This document shows, in pieces, positions 50,722 through 61,600 of a stretch of DNA of 64,000 nt. The DNA lies in NCBI RefSeq assembly GCF_902167635.1, contig NZ_CABHMS010000001.1, positions 310,001-374,000 of the forward strand. Direction: 5' to 3'. A program made the translations under genes and the position numbers. A model generated the notes under the pieces. It saw nothing but the letters and a program-made list of their open reading frames with translations. It made no database searches and was not told the origin of the DNA. Source of the DNA: Chitinophaga vietnamensis. GTDB taxonomy: Bacteria > Bacteroidota > Bacteroidia > Chitinophagales > Chitinophagaceae. The stretch's first letter is position 1. Every line of letters starts with the position of its first letter.

Positions 50722-52149
50722 ATGGCGAAAATAACGACTACCAGTCTTGCCCTGATGACAGCCGCCGCAGTGATCAGTTTGCGCGGATTGCCCATGATGG
50801 CCAAAGAGGAGCTGACGATGTTCTTTTACATCGGCTTTGCCACCTTCCTGTATCTGATACCGGCTTCGTTGGTAGCGGCGGAACTGGGCAGCGCCTTTGG
50901 CGATAAAGGCGGCGGCGTATATACATGGATCAAGGCGGCATTTGGCTCCAGGGCAGGCTTTCTGGCTATCTGGCTGCAATGGATACAGAATGTAGTTTGG
51001 TATCCTACCGTGCTGGCATTTGCAGCGGCTTGTATTGCCTACACGATCGGTAAGCCGGAACTGGCTAATAACGGCACTTACGTGGGGATCTTCTCTATTG
51101 CCATCTACTGGCTCGCTACCTTGTTGTCGTTCAAAGGCACGGAGCTGATCAGCAAAGTGACCAGCTATGGCTTTGTGGCGGGCACTGTGGTACCGGGTGT
51201 GGTGATCATCCTGGTAGCGATCATATATATTATGCAGGGCAACGATATACAATTTTTACATCCGCAGGAAAATGTAGCTTCCATCGTAAAAGTAACTACC
51301 GAAGGAAAGCTGCACCCACGGCTGTTTCCATTCATTGCCGGTATGGGCGATATTGCTTTCCTGGCGGGCATCCTGCTCTTGTTTGCCGGTGTGGAAGTAC
51401 ATGCCGTACATGCGCAGGAGCTGAAAGATCCGCAACGTGATTTCCCGAAAGCGATTGGCCTGGCCGGTGTGATCATCTTCCTGCTGTTTACCTTCGGATC
51501 GCTGGCGGTGGCCACCATCCTGCCTTACGACCAGATAGACTTACAGGCCGGATTGATGGAAGCCTTCAAACAGATCTTTGATAAGTACCATCTCAGCTGG
51601 ATCACGAACCTGATAGGCATCCTGGCCGCCTTTGGCGTGCTGGCCGGCGTAACCTCGTGGATCGCCGGTCCCAGCAAGGGTTTGCTGTGGACGGCTAAAG
51701 AAGGCGTGCTGCCGCCATTCTGGGCTAAAACCAATGCCAATGGCGTGCAGGTGAATATTCTCATCGTACAGGGCATCATCGTATCTATCCTCTCTTCTTT
51801 ATACTTCGTGATGGACAATGTGAGCGTGGCGTTCTTCCTCCTCAGCGCACTCACCATCGGTTTGTACCTCATTATGTACCTGCTGATGTATGCAACAGGC
51901 ATCAAGCTGAGATATACCCATGCCGATCTGCCACGCTCCTACAAAGTGCCTGGTGGCAATGGCGGCATGTGGTTCTTTGCCGGCCTCGGTTTTGTAGCTA
52001 CGCTGTTCGCCTTTGTGGTGGCGTTTTTCCCGCCAACGCAATTGCCGGTGGGCAGCCCGGCTACCTATGTAGGCCTGGTGGTGGCCGGTACAGTGATATT
52101 TGTAGGCATGCCTTTGCTCGTCGCGAAAAGACCACATACGCATCTCTGA
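50722..52149 (+). CDS. gadC: Glutamate/GABA antiporter (APC superfamily)
   Basis: 475 residues, twelve or so membrane helices. The start TTTSLALMTAAAVISLRGLPMMAKEELTMFFYIGFATFLYLIPASLVAAELGSAFGDKGGGVYTWIKAAFGSRAGFLAIWLQW and the central GVEVHAVHAQELKDPQRDFPKAIGLAG with WIAGPSKGLLWTAKEGVLPPFWAK fit GadC, which swaps external glutamate for internal GABA. There is no long cytoplasmic C-terminal plug as in E. coli GadC. Together with gadB it removes protons from the cytoplasm in acid. The porin gene starts 14 bp after its stop. Confidence 0.94.
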   Translation: MAKITTTSLALMTAAAVISLRGLPMMAKEELTMFFYIGFATFLYLIPASLVAAELGSAFGDKGGGVYTWIKAAFGSRAGFLAIWLQWIQNVVWYPTVLAFAAACIAYTIGKPELANNGTYVGIFSIAIYWLATLLSFKGTELISKVTSYGFVAGTVVPGVVIILVAIIYIMQGNDIQFLHPQENVASIVKVTTEGKLHPRLFPFIAGMGDIAFLAGILLLFAGVEVHAVHAQELKDPQRDFPKAIGLAGVIIFLLFTFGSLAVATILPYDQIDLQAGLMEAFKQIFDKYHLSWITNLIGILAAFGVLAGVTSWIAGPSKGLLWTAKEGVLPPFWAKTNANGVQVNILIVQGIIVSILSSLYFVMDNVSVAFFLLSALTIGLYLIMYLLMYATGIKLRYTHADLPRSYKVPGGNGGMWFFAGLGFVATLFAFVVAFFPPTQLPVGSPATYVGLVVAGTVIFVGMPLLVAKRPHTHL

Positions 52150-52163
52150 TCAAATACTTTTCT

Positions 52164-53447
52164 ATGAGCCGATGTTTACAATCAGGTGCACTGCTCATGA
52201 TCCTGTTGCTTTTTTGCTGTGGCCAGCTGCTGGCGCAGGAGAACGGCAATGATAGCCTCCGGCGGCGTATCGACAGTCTTGAGGCGAAGGTATCACGCAT
52301 CGAGCGGCGCATCATCCGTCCTGAACCACAAAACCGCACGCAAACGAGGAGCAACCTCGAATCTGGCCGCTATGGCGGATTTGTAGTGGCGGATGTGTTC
52401 AATACCAAACTCACGATCGGTGGTTACGTGCAAGGCGATTTCATTTATGATGTGAAGCAACCTGGCAATACGCAGGCATTTACGCCATCTTCCATTCCTG
52501 TCAATAATCTCAACAAAGGATTTGTAGCGTTCTCCGCGCGGCAAACACGGTTAACGATCTCCTCACAATCGGAAACGAAGCTGGGCACCTTGAAAACGAT
52601 ACTGGAGCTGGACCTCTTCAATCCGGATGGCAGCAACAATCCACGCCTGCGCCATGCCTGGGGCGAACTCGGTAAATGGGGCGCAGGGCAGTACTGGTCT
52701 GCCTTTATGGATATTGATGTTTTTCCCAACATCATCGATTATGAAGGACCTAATGCGATGGTGTTTGTAAGACAGATGCAATTGCGTTTTACGCAACCCT
52801 TGTCGAAGAAAACAACATTGGCATTTACCGTAGAGAACCCAGGCAGCGATGTGAAATTCCCTGCCGATTCCGGGCTTTCATCCCGCGCGCTGTTTGTAGA
52901 TATTATCGGCCAGTTGCGCTGTAACATTACAGGTGGCACGCATATCCAGCTGGCAGGCCTTTTTCATCCCATCACCTATGATAACTATCTCGGTCACGAA
53001 CATACGAATATCGGATGGGGCGCCAATCTTACCGGCGTCATAGAAGTGAATGCAAAGATCAAGGATAACTTTTCGTACCAGGTCACTTATGGGCAGGGAA
53101 TATCGCGGTATTTCAATGACCTCGGCGGACAAGGCTATGATGCGGCTACCAAAAGCAGGACCATGCTAGAGAATATTCCCGTTTTTGCTGTGATGGGTTT
53201 TTATGACCATTGGTGGAGCGACAAACTCAGCACCACTGTGGGGTATGGTTATCTAACCCTTGACCAGAAAGACTATCAGCCTGTGCAGGATTTTAAATCC
53301 ACGCAATATGGCGTTGCGAATATTCTCTACTATCCGTCTGCCTTTGTGAAGGTAGGGCTGGAATATCTCTACGGAAAACATATCACCATAGACAGAAAAT
53401 ACGGAGATAACAGCCGGCTGCAATTCTCCATGATGTATAAATTTTAA
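52164..53447 (+). CDS. DcaP-like outer membrane porin
   Basis: 427 residues from ATG 52164 (MSRCLQSGALLMILLLFCCGQLLAQE, a Sec signal). The frame is open further back inside gadC, but no start there fits. A short coiled coil (SLRRRIDSLEAKVSRIERRI) follows the signal, then beta-strand-rich sequence with LTIGGYVQGDFIYDVKQPGN and a final strand ending MMYKF. This fits the trimeric DcaP family, which takes up small anionic solutes, including dicarboxylates. Between gadC and glutaminase it would let glutamate or glutamine pass the outer membrane. That link is inferred from the operon. Confidence 0.88.
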   Translation: MSRCLQSGALLMILLLFCCGQLLAQENGNDSLRRRIDSLEAKVSRIERRIIRPEPQNRTQTRSNLESGRYGGFVVADVFNTKLTIGGYVQGDFIYDVKQPGNTQAFTPSSIPVNNLNKGFVAFSARQTRLTISSQSETKLGTLKTILELDLFNPDGSNNPRLRHAWGELGKWGAGQYWSAFMDIDVFPNIIDYEGPNAMVFVRQMQLRFTQPLSKKTTLAFTVENPGSDVKFPADSGLSSRALFVDIIGQLRCNITGGTHIQLAGLFHPITYDNYLGHEHTNIGWGANLTGVIEVNAKIKDNFSYQVTYGQGISRYFNDLGGQGYDAATKSRTMLENIPVFAVMGFYDHWWSDKLSTTVGYGYLTLDQKDYQPVQDFKSTQYGVANILYYPSAFVKVGLEYLYGKHITIDRKYGDNSRLQFSMMYKF

Positions 53448-53457
53448 ATCTCTCCTT

Positions 53458-54453
53458 ATGAAAAAAATAAATGGTGTGATCATTCTTTTATTGTTGTCGG
53501 TGGTAACGTTTGCACAACAAATTTCCGAGAAACGGATACGGGAGGTGATGAAAGAAGCATATAATAAATACAAGGCCCCCCAAGGCGGCGCCAATGCGAA
53601 TTACATTCCATACCTGGCGGACGTAAATTCCAATTTGTACGGCATTGCCGTGTGCTTGCCCAATGGCAAGGTGTTGGAGCTGGGAGATACAAAATATGAA
53701 TTTGGGATAGAGTCTATCTCGAAAGTATTTGTGCTGGCCCTGGCCATGCAGGAGCGCGGGCAAAAGGCGATTGAAGACAGCATCGGTGTGAATGCAACGG
53801 GGATGCCTTTCAATTCTGTGCTGGCCATTGAGCTGGAACCCGCGCGTGCAGTGAATCCGCTGGTGAATGCCGGCGCTATGGCTACCAACAGCTTTGTGCC
53901 TGCCGCCAGCGGCGCAGAGAAATGGACCAAGATAGATAACATCTTCGCGAAATTCGCGGGACGCCGCCTGCCGGTGATAGAAAAACTGTATGCCTCCGAA
54001 ACCGCTACCAATCAGCATAACAGGGCTATCGCCTGGCTGCTGTATTCTTATGGCCGCTTCTATGATAATGTGGATGTATCCGTAGACCTTTACACCAAAG
54101 CCTGTTCTTATGGTACCACTGCCCGCGATCTGGCCGTGATGGCCGGCACGCTGGCCAACCGCGGCGTCAACCCCCTTACCCGCGAAAAAGTGATCAACAG
54201 CGAATATTGCCCGAAGATATTAGCCACCATGCTCACCGAAGGTTTGTATGATGAAACCGGCGACTGGATATACCATACCGGTATACCCGGTAAAAGTGGT
54301 GTTGGCGGCGGCGTGATTGCCGTATCTCCCGGCAAGATGGCCATCGCGGTGTTTTCACCGCCATTGGATAAATCCGGTAACAGTATCAAAGCCATGTACA
54401 CCATCAAATACATGGTAGACAAGCTGGGCTTGAATCTGCTGGAAGCGAAATAG
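53458..54453 (+). CDS. glsA: Glutaminase with Sec signal peptide
   Basis: 331 residues, 10 bp after the porin. The N-terminus MKKINGVIILLLLSVVTFAQQ is a signal peptide, so the enzyme should act in the periplasm, unlike the cytoplasmic E. coli enzymes. The beta-lactamase-like fold has the catalytic Ser86 and Lys89 in the ESISKVF motif, NAGAMAT near residue 140, YGTTARDLAVMAGTLANRG near 218 and KSGVGGGVIAVSPGKM near 280. It turns glutamine into glutamate and ammonia. The ammonia can bind protons and the glutamate feeds GadC, so the four genes make a glutamine-driven acid resistance set. Confidence 0.95.
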   Translation: MKKINGVIILLLLSVVTFAQQISEKRIREVMKEAYNKYKAPQGGANANYIPYLADVNSNLYGIAVCLPNGKVLELGDTKYEFGIESISKVFVLALAMQERGQKAIEDSIGVNATGMPFNSVLAIELEPARAVNPLVNAGAMATNSFVPAASGAEKWTKIDNIFAKFAGRRLPVIEKLYASETATNQHNRAIAWLLYSYGRFYDNVDVSVDLYTKACSYGTTARDLAVMAGTLANRGVNPLTREKVINSEYCPKILATMLTEGLYDETGDWIYHTGIPGKSGVGGGVIAVSPGKMAIAVFSPPLDKSGNSIKAMYTIKYMVDKLGLNLLEAK

Positions 54454-54461
54454 GATCGGCG

Positions 54462-54490
54462 TTTTCAAGGTTATTTCATAATCTTGAAAA
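54462..54490 (+). terminator. Weak hairpin after glsA
   Basis: TTTTCAAG (54462-54469) pairs with CTTGAAAA (54483-54490) around a 13-base loop. There is no good U tract. A partly repeated GGTTA-ATTTCAT stretch follows. It may mark the end of the gad operon, or be only an AT-rich spacer. Confidence 0.4.
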
Positions 54491-54539
54491 TCTTGGTTAA
54501 TTTCATAGCATCAGATCACCCTTAACATGTTTTGCAGCT

Positions 54540-55484
54540 ATGGAGGTAAAGGATTATTACAAGGTTTTAGGCGTAGACAAAACAGCAACGGCAGAGCAGA
54601 TCAAGAAGGCTTACAGGAAACTGGCCGTGAAATACCATCCAGACAAGAACCCGGGTGATAAAGCCGCAGAAGACAAATTCAAGGATATCAATGAAGCATA
54701 CGAAGTGCTGAGTGATGCGGAGAAACGTAAGAAATACGATCAGTTCGGTGAGAACTACAAATATTACGAACAACACGGAGGAAGGCCTGAAGATTTTGAC
54801 TGGTCGCAGTTTGGCGGCCGGCAACAAAGCGGCAGGCGCGGTTATCAAGGTAATATGGAAGATATCTTTGGCAGCGGTGGCGAGGGCTTCTCCGATTTTT
54901 TTGAACAGTTGTTCGGTTCCCAATTTTCCGGCGGCCAGCGCAGGCAGCAACAGCAGCCGGGCCGGGGCCGCGATATGCAGGCCACAATGGAGGTATCGCT
55001 GGAAGATGCTTACAGCGGCCTTACCCGCCAGATAGAAGTAAACGGTAGCAAACTCAATATCAAATTAAAACCCGGCCTCTATGAGGGGCAGGTGATCCGC
55101 CTCAAGGGACAAGGCTCCCAGGGCCGCAAAGGCAGCACCGCCGGCGACCTGCTCATCACCATCCGGCTGGCGCCACATCCGGCATATGAACTCAAAGGAC
55201 AGGATATTTATACTGATGTAGCCATCCCGCTGTACACCGCAGTACTCGGCGGCAAGCTCACCATACCCACGCCCGGCGCCGCTCTCAGCATGAACATACC
55301 CGCCGGCACCGACAGCGGAAAAGTATTCCGCCTTAAAGGAAAAGGCATGCCGGGATACAACAACGAAGGCGCTACCGGCGACCTGTATGTGAAAGCAGTC
55401 ATACATCTCCCGAAGAAGTTGTCAGATAAAGAAAAAGCATTGTTTCAGGAACTTGCACAACTGAACGAGAAAGGATCCGCCTAA
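54540..55484 (+). CDS. cbpA: DnaJ-family co-chaperone, CbpA type
   Basis: 314 residues. A J domain at residues 1-70 with the HPD motif in [12 protein letters not shown], a G/F-rich linker (about 95-145, many Gly, Gln and Phe), and two beta-barrel substrate-binding domains with no zinc finger ([49 protein letters not shown]). Lack of the CxxCxGxG module makes it CbpA-like instead of DnaJ. It works with DnaK to hold or refold proteins. The exporter gene follows at 3 bp. Confidence 0.95.
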   Translation: MEVKDYYKVLGVDKTATAEQIKKAYRKLAVKYHPDKNPGDKAAEDKFKDINEAYEVLSDAEKRKKYDQFGENYKYYEQHGGRPEDFDWSQFGGRQQSGRRGYQGNMEDIFGSGGEGFSDFFEQLFGSQFSGGQRRQQQQPGRGRDMQATMEVSLEDAYSGLTRQIEVNGSKLNIKLKPGLYEGQVIRLKGQGSQGRKGSTAGDLLITIRLAPHPAYELKGQDIYTDVAIPLYTAVLGGKLTIPTPGAALSMNIPAGTDSGKVFRLKGKGMPGYNNEGATGDLYVKAVIHLPKKLSDKEKALFQELAQLNEKGSA

Positions 55485-55487
55485 GCT

Positions 55488-56909
55488 ATGAGAGATATCA
55501 ACAGGAATGGCATTTTGATCGTGATCATCATGGGTACCACCATGGCCGGTATCGACTCGAGTATTGTGAATATCTCGTTGCCGGTGATGAGCCGTCAGTT
55601 CAACTGTACGCTCGATGAGATCGAATGGGTGATCACCGTTTACATGCTGAGCTTTTCAGTGCTGATGCCGCTCACCAACTGGCTCAAGAACCGCATTGGT
55701 TTCTTCAATCTTTACCTGGGCGCTATTTCCCTTTTTACACTAGGCTCTTTGTTATGCGCTTTGTCCAACAACCTGGAATCCTTGCTGGCGGCGCGTGTGA
55801 TACAAGCGCTCGGCGGCGGCGCCATGGCGCCCACTTCGATGGCGATCATCTCATACATATTTCCCGCGCGGGTACGCGGCGCCATATTGGGATGGTGGGG
55901 ATTGGGCAACCTCGTAGGGCCCGCCATAGGACCTACTTTGGGCGGTATCCTCACGGAGAAGTTCGGATGGCCATCGATCTTTTATATCAATCTGCCGATC
56001 GGGGTGATCACAATTGTGATGGCCTTCAAATACCTCGGGGTGTTACGCAAGCAGCCTAAGATCAGGCTACCATTTGATATCCCGGGTTTTACGGCGCTGA
56101 CCATTTTCCTCGTGTGCCTGCAATATGGTATTGCCAAAGCGGAGCGCGTGGGCATCACTTCTCCGCAGATCCTTGCTACGCTGGGGATTGCGGCGGCGGC
56201 CCTGATCATATTTATTTTTATCGACAGAAAAAAACAGGACGCCATCGTTGATCTGCATCTCTTCAGCAATTATTCCTTTGTAAGTTGTATACTGGTAACG
56301 ATATCGCGGGCAGCAGCCTTATACGGCGGATTGTTCCTCATGCCTTTTCTCTTGCAGGAGCAGATGGGGCTTTCCGAGGGTATGTCCGGATTGATGATAC
56401 TGCCGAACTCCGTGTTCATGGCGGCTTTGATGCCTTTTGCAGGCAAATGGTCCGACAAGCACGGCTCCCGTGAGATATCCCTGGTAGGCATTGTATTACT
56501 GGGCGTTTCCATGTATCTCTTTTCTTTGCTGGATGCCGGCAGCAATATGTGGTCGGTGATCATTGCCATGACGGTGCGCGGTATCGGTATGGGATGTTTG
56601 ATCGCGCCGCTCAATGCGGCTACGCTCAGCTCAGTGAAAGCGGCCGAAGTAACGATGGCTTCCAGCATCAGCACTTTGATGCAACAAGTGGGCGGCGCGC
56701 TGGGCATCGCGCTGCTGGCCATTATCACACAGGCGGCCTATAACCGCCACCTGCTGGATGGCGTAAGCTCCATGCGTTCGCATCATCTCGCCCTTAAAGA
56801 AGGATTCCGCATCTCGCTGATCATATTGCTTGTTACGCTCATCCCCGCCTGGTTCATGCCCCGCAGGAATGTGATCCTTAAAAAAGAAGAAGCGCATATC
56901 GATACTTAG
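55488..56909 (+). CDS. MFS multidrug exporter, DHA2 family
   Basis: 473 residues with about fourteen membrane helices. Family motif MAGIDSSIVNISLPVMSRQFNCTLDEIEWVITVYMLSFSVLMPLTNWLKNRIG gives the DHA2 class, with WWGLGNLVGPAIGPTLGGILTEKFGW in helix 5 (motif C of drug:H+ antiporters). Proton-driven export of toxic compounds is the usual role. It lies directly behind cbpA and is translated without a gap, so they share a message. The substrate is unknown. Confidence 0.94.
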   Translation: MRDINRNGILIVIIMGTTMAGIDSSIVNISLPVMSRQFNCTLDEIEWVITVYMLSFSVLMPLTNWLKNRIGFFNLYLGAISLFTLGSLLCALSNNLESLLAARVIQALGGGAMAPTSMAIISYIFPARVRGAILGWWGLGNLVGPAIGPTLGGILTEKFGWPSIFYINLPIGVITIVMAFKYLGVLRKQPKIRLPFDIPGFTALTIFLVCLQYGIAKAERVGITSPQILATLGIAAAALIIFIFIDRKKQDAIVDLHLFSNYSFVSCILVTISRAAALYGGLFLMPFLLQEQMGLSEGMSGLMILPNSVFMAALMPFAGKWSDKHGSREISLVGIVLLGVSMYLFSLLDAGSNMWSVIIAMTVRGIGMGCLIAPLNAATLSSVKAAEVTMASSISTLMQQVGGALGIALLAIITQAAYNRHLLDGVSSMRSHHLALKEGFRISLIILLVTLIPAWFMPRRNVILKKEEAHIDT

Positions 56910-56951
56910 GTGTGAAAATTGCGGTACAGCACGCATGATAAAACGTTTTAC

Positions 56952-58400
56952 ATGCCCTTCAAAGGAACGAAATATATATTGATGATCGATGATGATGAAG
57001 ATGATTTCTTCCTCGTAAACTCTCTGCTGCAGGACATCTCGCCGGGTCAATATGTTTTACAATGGGCTTCTTCCTATAAAGAAGGGCTGGCCCTTATTGC
57101 CGAAAGGGCGCATCACCTGTACCTGGTGGATTACCGCCTGGGAAGCCATACCGGCATTGATGTGTTGCATCATTTCCGCAATCTGGGATTTAATGCCCCG
57201 GTGATCCTCTTCACCGGCAAAGGAGATTATGACATCGATAAAGAAGCTATGAAGGCCGGCGCTTCCGACTACCTGGTGAAAAGCGAGATCAATGCCGCCA
57301 TGCTGGAAAGGGCCGTGCGCTATGCATTGCGCAAGTTTTTACATCTCAACGCGATCGAAAAAAGCGAGAAACGTTATTTCAGCATCTTCGAAAAATCCAA
57401 TGATCTTATTCTGCTGGCCGACAGCGGCCAGCGTATTGTAGCCGCTAACCCGGCAGCACTGCGGGTTTTGCAGTATGAGGAAGCCGCGCTGTACGAACAT
57501 CTCCTGCAACATCTCTTTGTAAATGAGGAACAGGCCAATGCCTTTGCGCAGCAGCTGGAGCGGAACAACGGCATCATGCAGCAGGAATATCTTTTCCGTA
57601 ACAACAGCGGCCAGCAGCTCGACGTGCTCGTAAGCGCCTCTCTGCTCGATGATAAGAAACAGCTATACCTCGTGATCATACAGGATGTGACGGAACGCAA
57701 GCGCAAGGCGCAGGAAAAGCAGCAGCAGGAGAAATTTGCCATCACCGGCCGTATTGCACGGCTGATCGCGCATGAGGTGCGTAACCCGCTCACCAATATT
57801 TTGCTGGCTGTAAGCCAGTTGAAAACAGAAGCCGCCGCCGCAACGGAAGATGCGCAGCTGTACCTGGATATCATGGAACGCAATTGCCATCGCATCAACC
57901 AGCTGGTATCGGAGCTGTTACAATCCACCCGCATGATAGAGCTGAACATGCTGCCACAGGGATTGAACGCGCTGGCCGAAAAGGCCCTGCATCAGGCGCA
58001 CGACCGCTTGCAGCTCAATGATATTGCCATCGTAAAACAACTGCATGAGCCGGATCAGCTGATCATGGCCGATGAAGATAAACTGCTCATCGCACTGCTG
58101 AATATCATCATCAATGGCATCGAAGCCATGAAGGCGGGAGAGGGCACGCTGACTGTACGCACCTGGCACGAGAAAGGCCAGGTGTTCATCAGGATATCAG
58201 ATAATGGCAGCGGTATCGAAGCGGAAAATGTTGCCAAACTATTCGAGCCCTTCTTCACCAATAAAACCAAAGGCACCGGTTTAGGACTTACCGCTACGCA
58301 AAATATTATACTGAACCATAAAGGCATTGTGTCTGTAGAAAGCACGCCAGGAGCGGGTACCAGCTTCACCATCAGTTTTCCTGTGGCGAATGGATCATAA
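56952..58400 (+). CDS. Receiver-PAS-histidine kinase hybrid protein
   Basis: 482 residues from ATG 56952 (MPFKGTKYILMIDDDEDD); a TTG 11 codons upstream is a weaker choice. A receiver domain comes first, with Asp13-15 and the phosphoacceptor Asp60 in YLVDYRLG, and Lys in YLVKSEI. A PAS domain (residues about 140-250, FEKSNDLILLADSGQRIVAANPAAL) follows, then HisKA with His in LIAHEVRNPLTNIL and an ATPase domain with ALLNIIINGIEAM, RISDNGSGIEAENVAKLFEPFFTNKTKGTGLGL. There is no membrane helix, so it senses in the cytoplasm. The receiver-first layout suggests it is an intermediate in a relay. Confidence 0.95.
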   Translation: MPFKGTKYILMIDDDEDDFFLVNSLLQDISPGQYVLQWASSYKEGLALIAERAHHLYLVDYRLGSHTGIDVLHHFRNLGFNAPVILFTGKGDYDIDKEAMKAGASDYLVKSEINAAMLERAVRYALRKFLHLNAIEKSEKRYFSIFEKSNDLILLADSGQRIVAANPAALRVLQYEEAALYEHLLQHLFVNEEQANAFAQQLERNNGIMQQEYLFRNNSGQQLDVLVSASLLDDKKQLYLVIIQDVTERKRKAQEKQQQEKFAITGRIARLIAHEVRNPLTNILLAVSQLKTEAAAATEDAQLYLDIMERNCHRINQLVSELLQSTRMIELNMLPQGLNALAEKALHQAHDRLQLNDIAIVKQLHEPDQLIMADEDKLLIALLNIIINGIEAMKAGEGTLTVRTWHEKGQVFIRISDNGSGIEAENVAKLFEPFFTNKTKGTGLGLTATQNIILNHKGIVSVESTPGAGTSFTISFPVANGS

Positions 58401-58460
58401 AAAAAGTTACTTTAAATAAAATAATATCTCTATCTTGCGACTCTGTTTCTTTCTCTGATT

Positions 58461-58543
58461 TTAGCCACCCTACCGAAAAGCACTGTTCCTCATCGGTTTA
58501 AGAAGATGAGCGTTTTATTTTTAACCACCCGACAGAAAAGCTC
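58461..58543. repeat. Two direct repeats 60 bp apart upstream of the adhesin gene
   Basis: The sequence TTAnCCACCCnACnGAAAAGC occurs at 58461-58481 and again at 58521-58541, exactly 60 bp later, with three base differences. The repeats lie in the gap between the kinase gene and the large adhesin. They may be binding sites for a regulator, or a trace of a duplication. Confidence 0.6.
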
Positions 58544-58619
58544 CATTACTGATATTTAAAATCTCAATGTAATTCAGGTACTTCATTGTGCCGGGAGCAT
58601 ATTGACTATTTATCCGACT

Positions 58620-61600
58620 ATGCACCACCTTTACATGCCTCTCTTGAAAGGGAAGCGCGTGTGCAGCTTATTGCTGCTGCTAATGCTTTCCTGTATTGCT
58701 TTTCAGGGCTATGCTACAAGGGCTCCATTAACGGGGTCTTATGCTTTGATGGGTTTCGTCAACCAGCCCAGCGGAAGCGATCTTACTTTCCGGGTTACCT
58801 TTAGCGCACCGGTACAACATGTTAGCACCGCGGGTTGGCAACAGGCCGGCAGCGTACTGAATCTGCGCTACGACCAGATCACCGTAACGCCTGTTAGTCC
58901 GACGATTTATGACGTCACATTTACGCACGTCGTCAATTTTGATTACACTTATCCCTACCAGTTATTTTCCTTGTATATGCCGGCAGGCGGCGGCGGTATC
59001 ACGGACATGTCCGGAAACCCTTTGTCGGCGGCTATCACAGGCGATTCCTATAATGTTGCGCAGCAGCCTTCCGTGGCGCCGGTACCTGTCATCACAGTAA
59101 ACGGCGGCCTCACGATGGTGAATAAACCATTTGACATTACAGTTACGTTTGACCGCGCCACAAAGAATTTTGATGCGACAAAACTGTCTGTTACCGGCGG
59201 TACAGCTGTGTTTACCGGCAGTGGTAATACTTTTACCTGGCATATCACGCCCACACAGGCGAGCGTAGTGATGCAATTATTACCCGGCGCTGCACAGGAT
59301 CTGGGCGGCGTAGGCAGCACCGCTTCACAACAGGTAACAGTGACCTATAGCACCGTACCGCCTACGGTGACCATCACACCTGCGACAGACAAGCCTGCGC
59401 AGCATTTCATCCCAACGCTTGCTTTCAGCGAGCAGGTATATAACCTGAGTAGCGCAGGGATTACCATTACCAATGGCACACTTAATAGTATTATTCAGGT
59501 AGATGCAAGTCATTACCAACTGGTGATTTCGCCGGCTGCTCCTGAGACCAGTGTAGGCGTTGCCGTTAGCGCCAATGCGGCGCAGGACGGATATGGCAAT
59601 GGTAATGTGGCGGCCAGCGGCACTTTTACCTATGACGTGAAAGACCCTGTGGTAGTGAGCCTTACGCCTGTTACCACTTCGCCCACGAATGGCAGTTCCG
59701 GCAGCTATTCGCTTACTTTCAGTGAAGCGGTTACTACGCCATTGCCTGCGGATTTCTCTACCACGCTTACGGGCACACTGAATGCAGGTAACATTACGAT
59801 CACAAAAGTTTCCAATATCAACTTTACGGTTACGGTGACCAATGTTAGCGGCGACGGGCAGCTGACCTTGGGTGTAACAAACAGCAGCAGTATAAAAGAC
59901 CTGGCCGGAAACCCGCTGTCGGCCGGCTTTACCGCCGCTACCGGCATTACGTTCGACCATACGGCGCCAACGGTAACGGCTACACCGGCGAATGGGACTT
60001 TGTTCAATGCGCCCTTTACGGTGAGGTTTACTTTTTCCGAAGCGGTCAATGGCTTCGATGCATCGAAAATCACGTGGGGCAATGCAACGCCTGGCGTTTT
60101 AACCAAAGAGAATGATCACACCTGGTCGGTGCTGATCACACCGGCAGCTACCGGTCCTATAACGGGAACCATTGCAGCGGGCGGCTTTGCAGATGCCGCC
60201 GGCAATAGCAATGCGGCCGCTGTTGCCTTCAGCTGGCAGGCCGACCTCACGCTGCCAACGGTGGCGTTGTCGGCCGTAAACGGCGCCGCTGGCGTGCTTA
60301 CGGTGAATGCTGTTTTCAGTAAGCCGGTGAGTAACTTCACCAGTAGCGGGGTTACTATTACAAATGGCACTTTGCAAAGCATTACGCCCATTGCCCCGCT
60401 GGATGGTACCAGCTATCAGTTGGTGATCACACCTGCTGCCATTCAAACAAATATCACTGTTGCCGTTAACAGTAATGCTGCGCAAGATGCTGCCGGTAAC
60501 GGTAACATCGCTGCCAGCGCCACTTTTGCTTATGATGGCCGGCCGCTGATGGTGACGGGTTTCTCCCCGCTTACGGCCTCACCCACTAATGGTAGTAGCG
60601 GTACTTACCTGCTCACTTTCAATAAGCCAGCTACTACACCGGTAGCTACTGATTTTATTACCAATGTTACCGGCACCCTGGTTGCAGGTAGTATCACGGT
60701 TACGCCAGTGTCTAATGTCAGCTTCAATATCACTGTAACGAATGTTAGCGGCGACGGGCAACTGGCGTTGGCAGTGGCAGGTACTAACAGCATTAAGGAT
60801 CTGTCTGGCAGCCCCTTGTCTAACGGTAGCACCAGCGGCAGTATCACCTTTGATCACACTCCGCCCACGGTAACGGCTACACCGGCGAATGGCGCCTGGT
60901 TCAATACGCCGTTTACCGTGAGGTTTACTTTCTCCGAAGCGCTGGGAGGGCTGGATGTTTCAAAGATCAGCTGGACTAATGCTAACGTAGGCGCCTATAC
61001 GCAGGAGAGCGGCAGCGTATGGTCTGTACAGGTAACGCCGGTGTCTAATGGCGCTGTCACCGCTACCATAGCGGCAGGCGCATTCGGTGATCTGGCCAAT
61101 AACAGCAATGCAATGCCAGCAATCTTTAGCTGGAACTATGATGCAACGCCGCCCACTGTGCAGCTGACGGCTGTTCCGGGCAATACGAGCCCTTACACGC
61201 TCACAATTACATTCTCCAAGCCGGTGACTGGCTTTGATAAAACAGGAATAGTAGTCAGCAATGGCAGCGTAACAGCATTGACATCATCCGGCGCAAACAG
61301 TTATACCGCCACCATCGCGGCGGCAGCGGAAGGCCCTGTATCTGCTTATGTAAAGGCCGGTGCGGCAGTTGATAATGCCGGTAATCCCAATATCGTATCA
61401 GCAACAACGGGATGGGCGAATGATCACTCGCAGGTAACGGCGGTGATCACCGGGCCGGTTACGGCCAACAGTCCGTTTACCGCTACGATCACCTTCAACA
61501 AGCCAGTGACATTTACCGATTTAAATAAGCTGACGATTACTAACGCCACGCTCTCCAATCTGATATTGAGATCAGGTACCAATAATGTGTACGATGTAAC

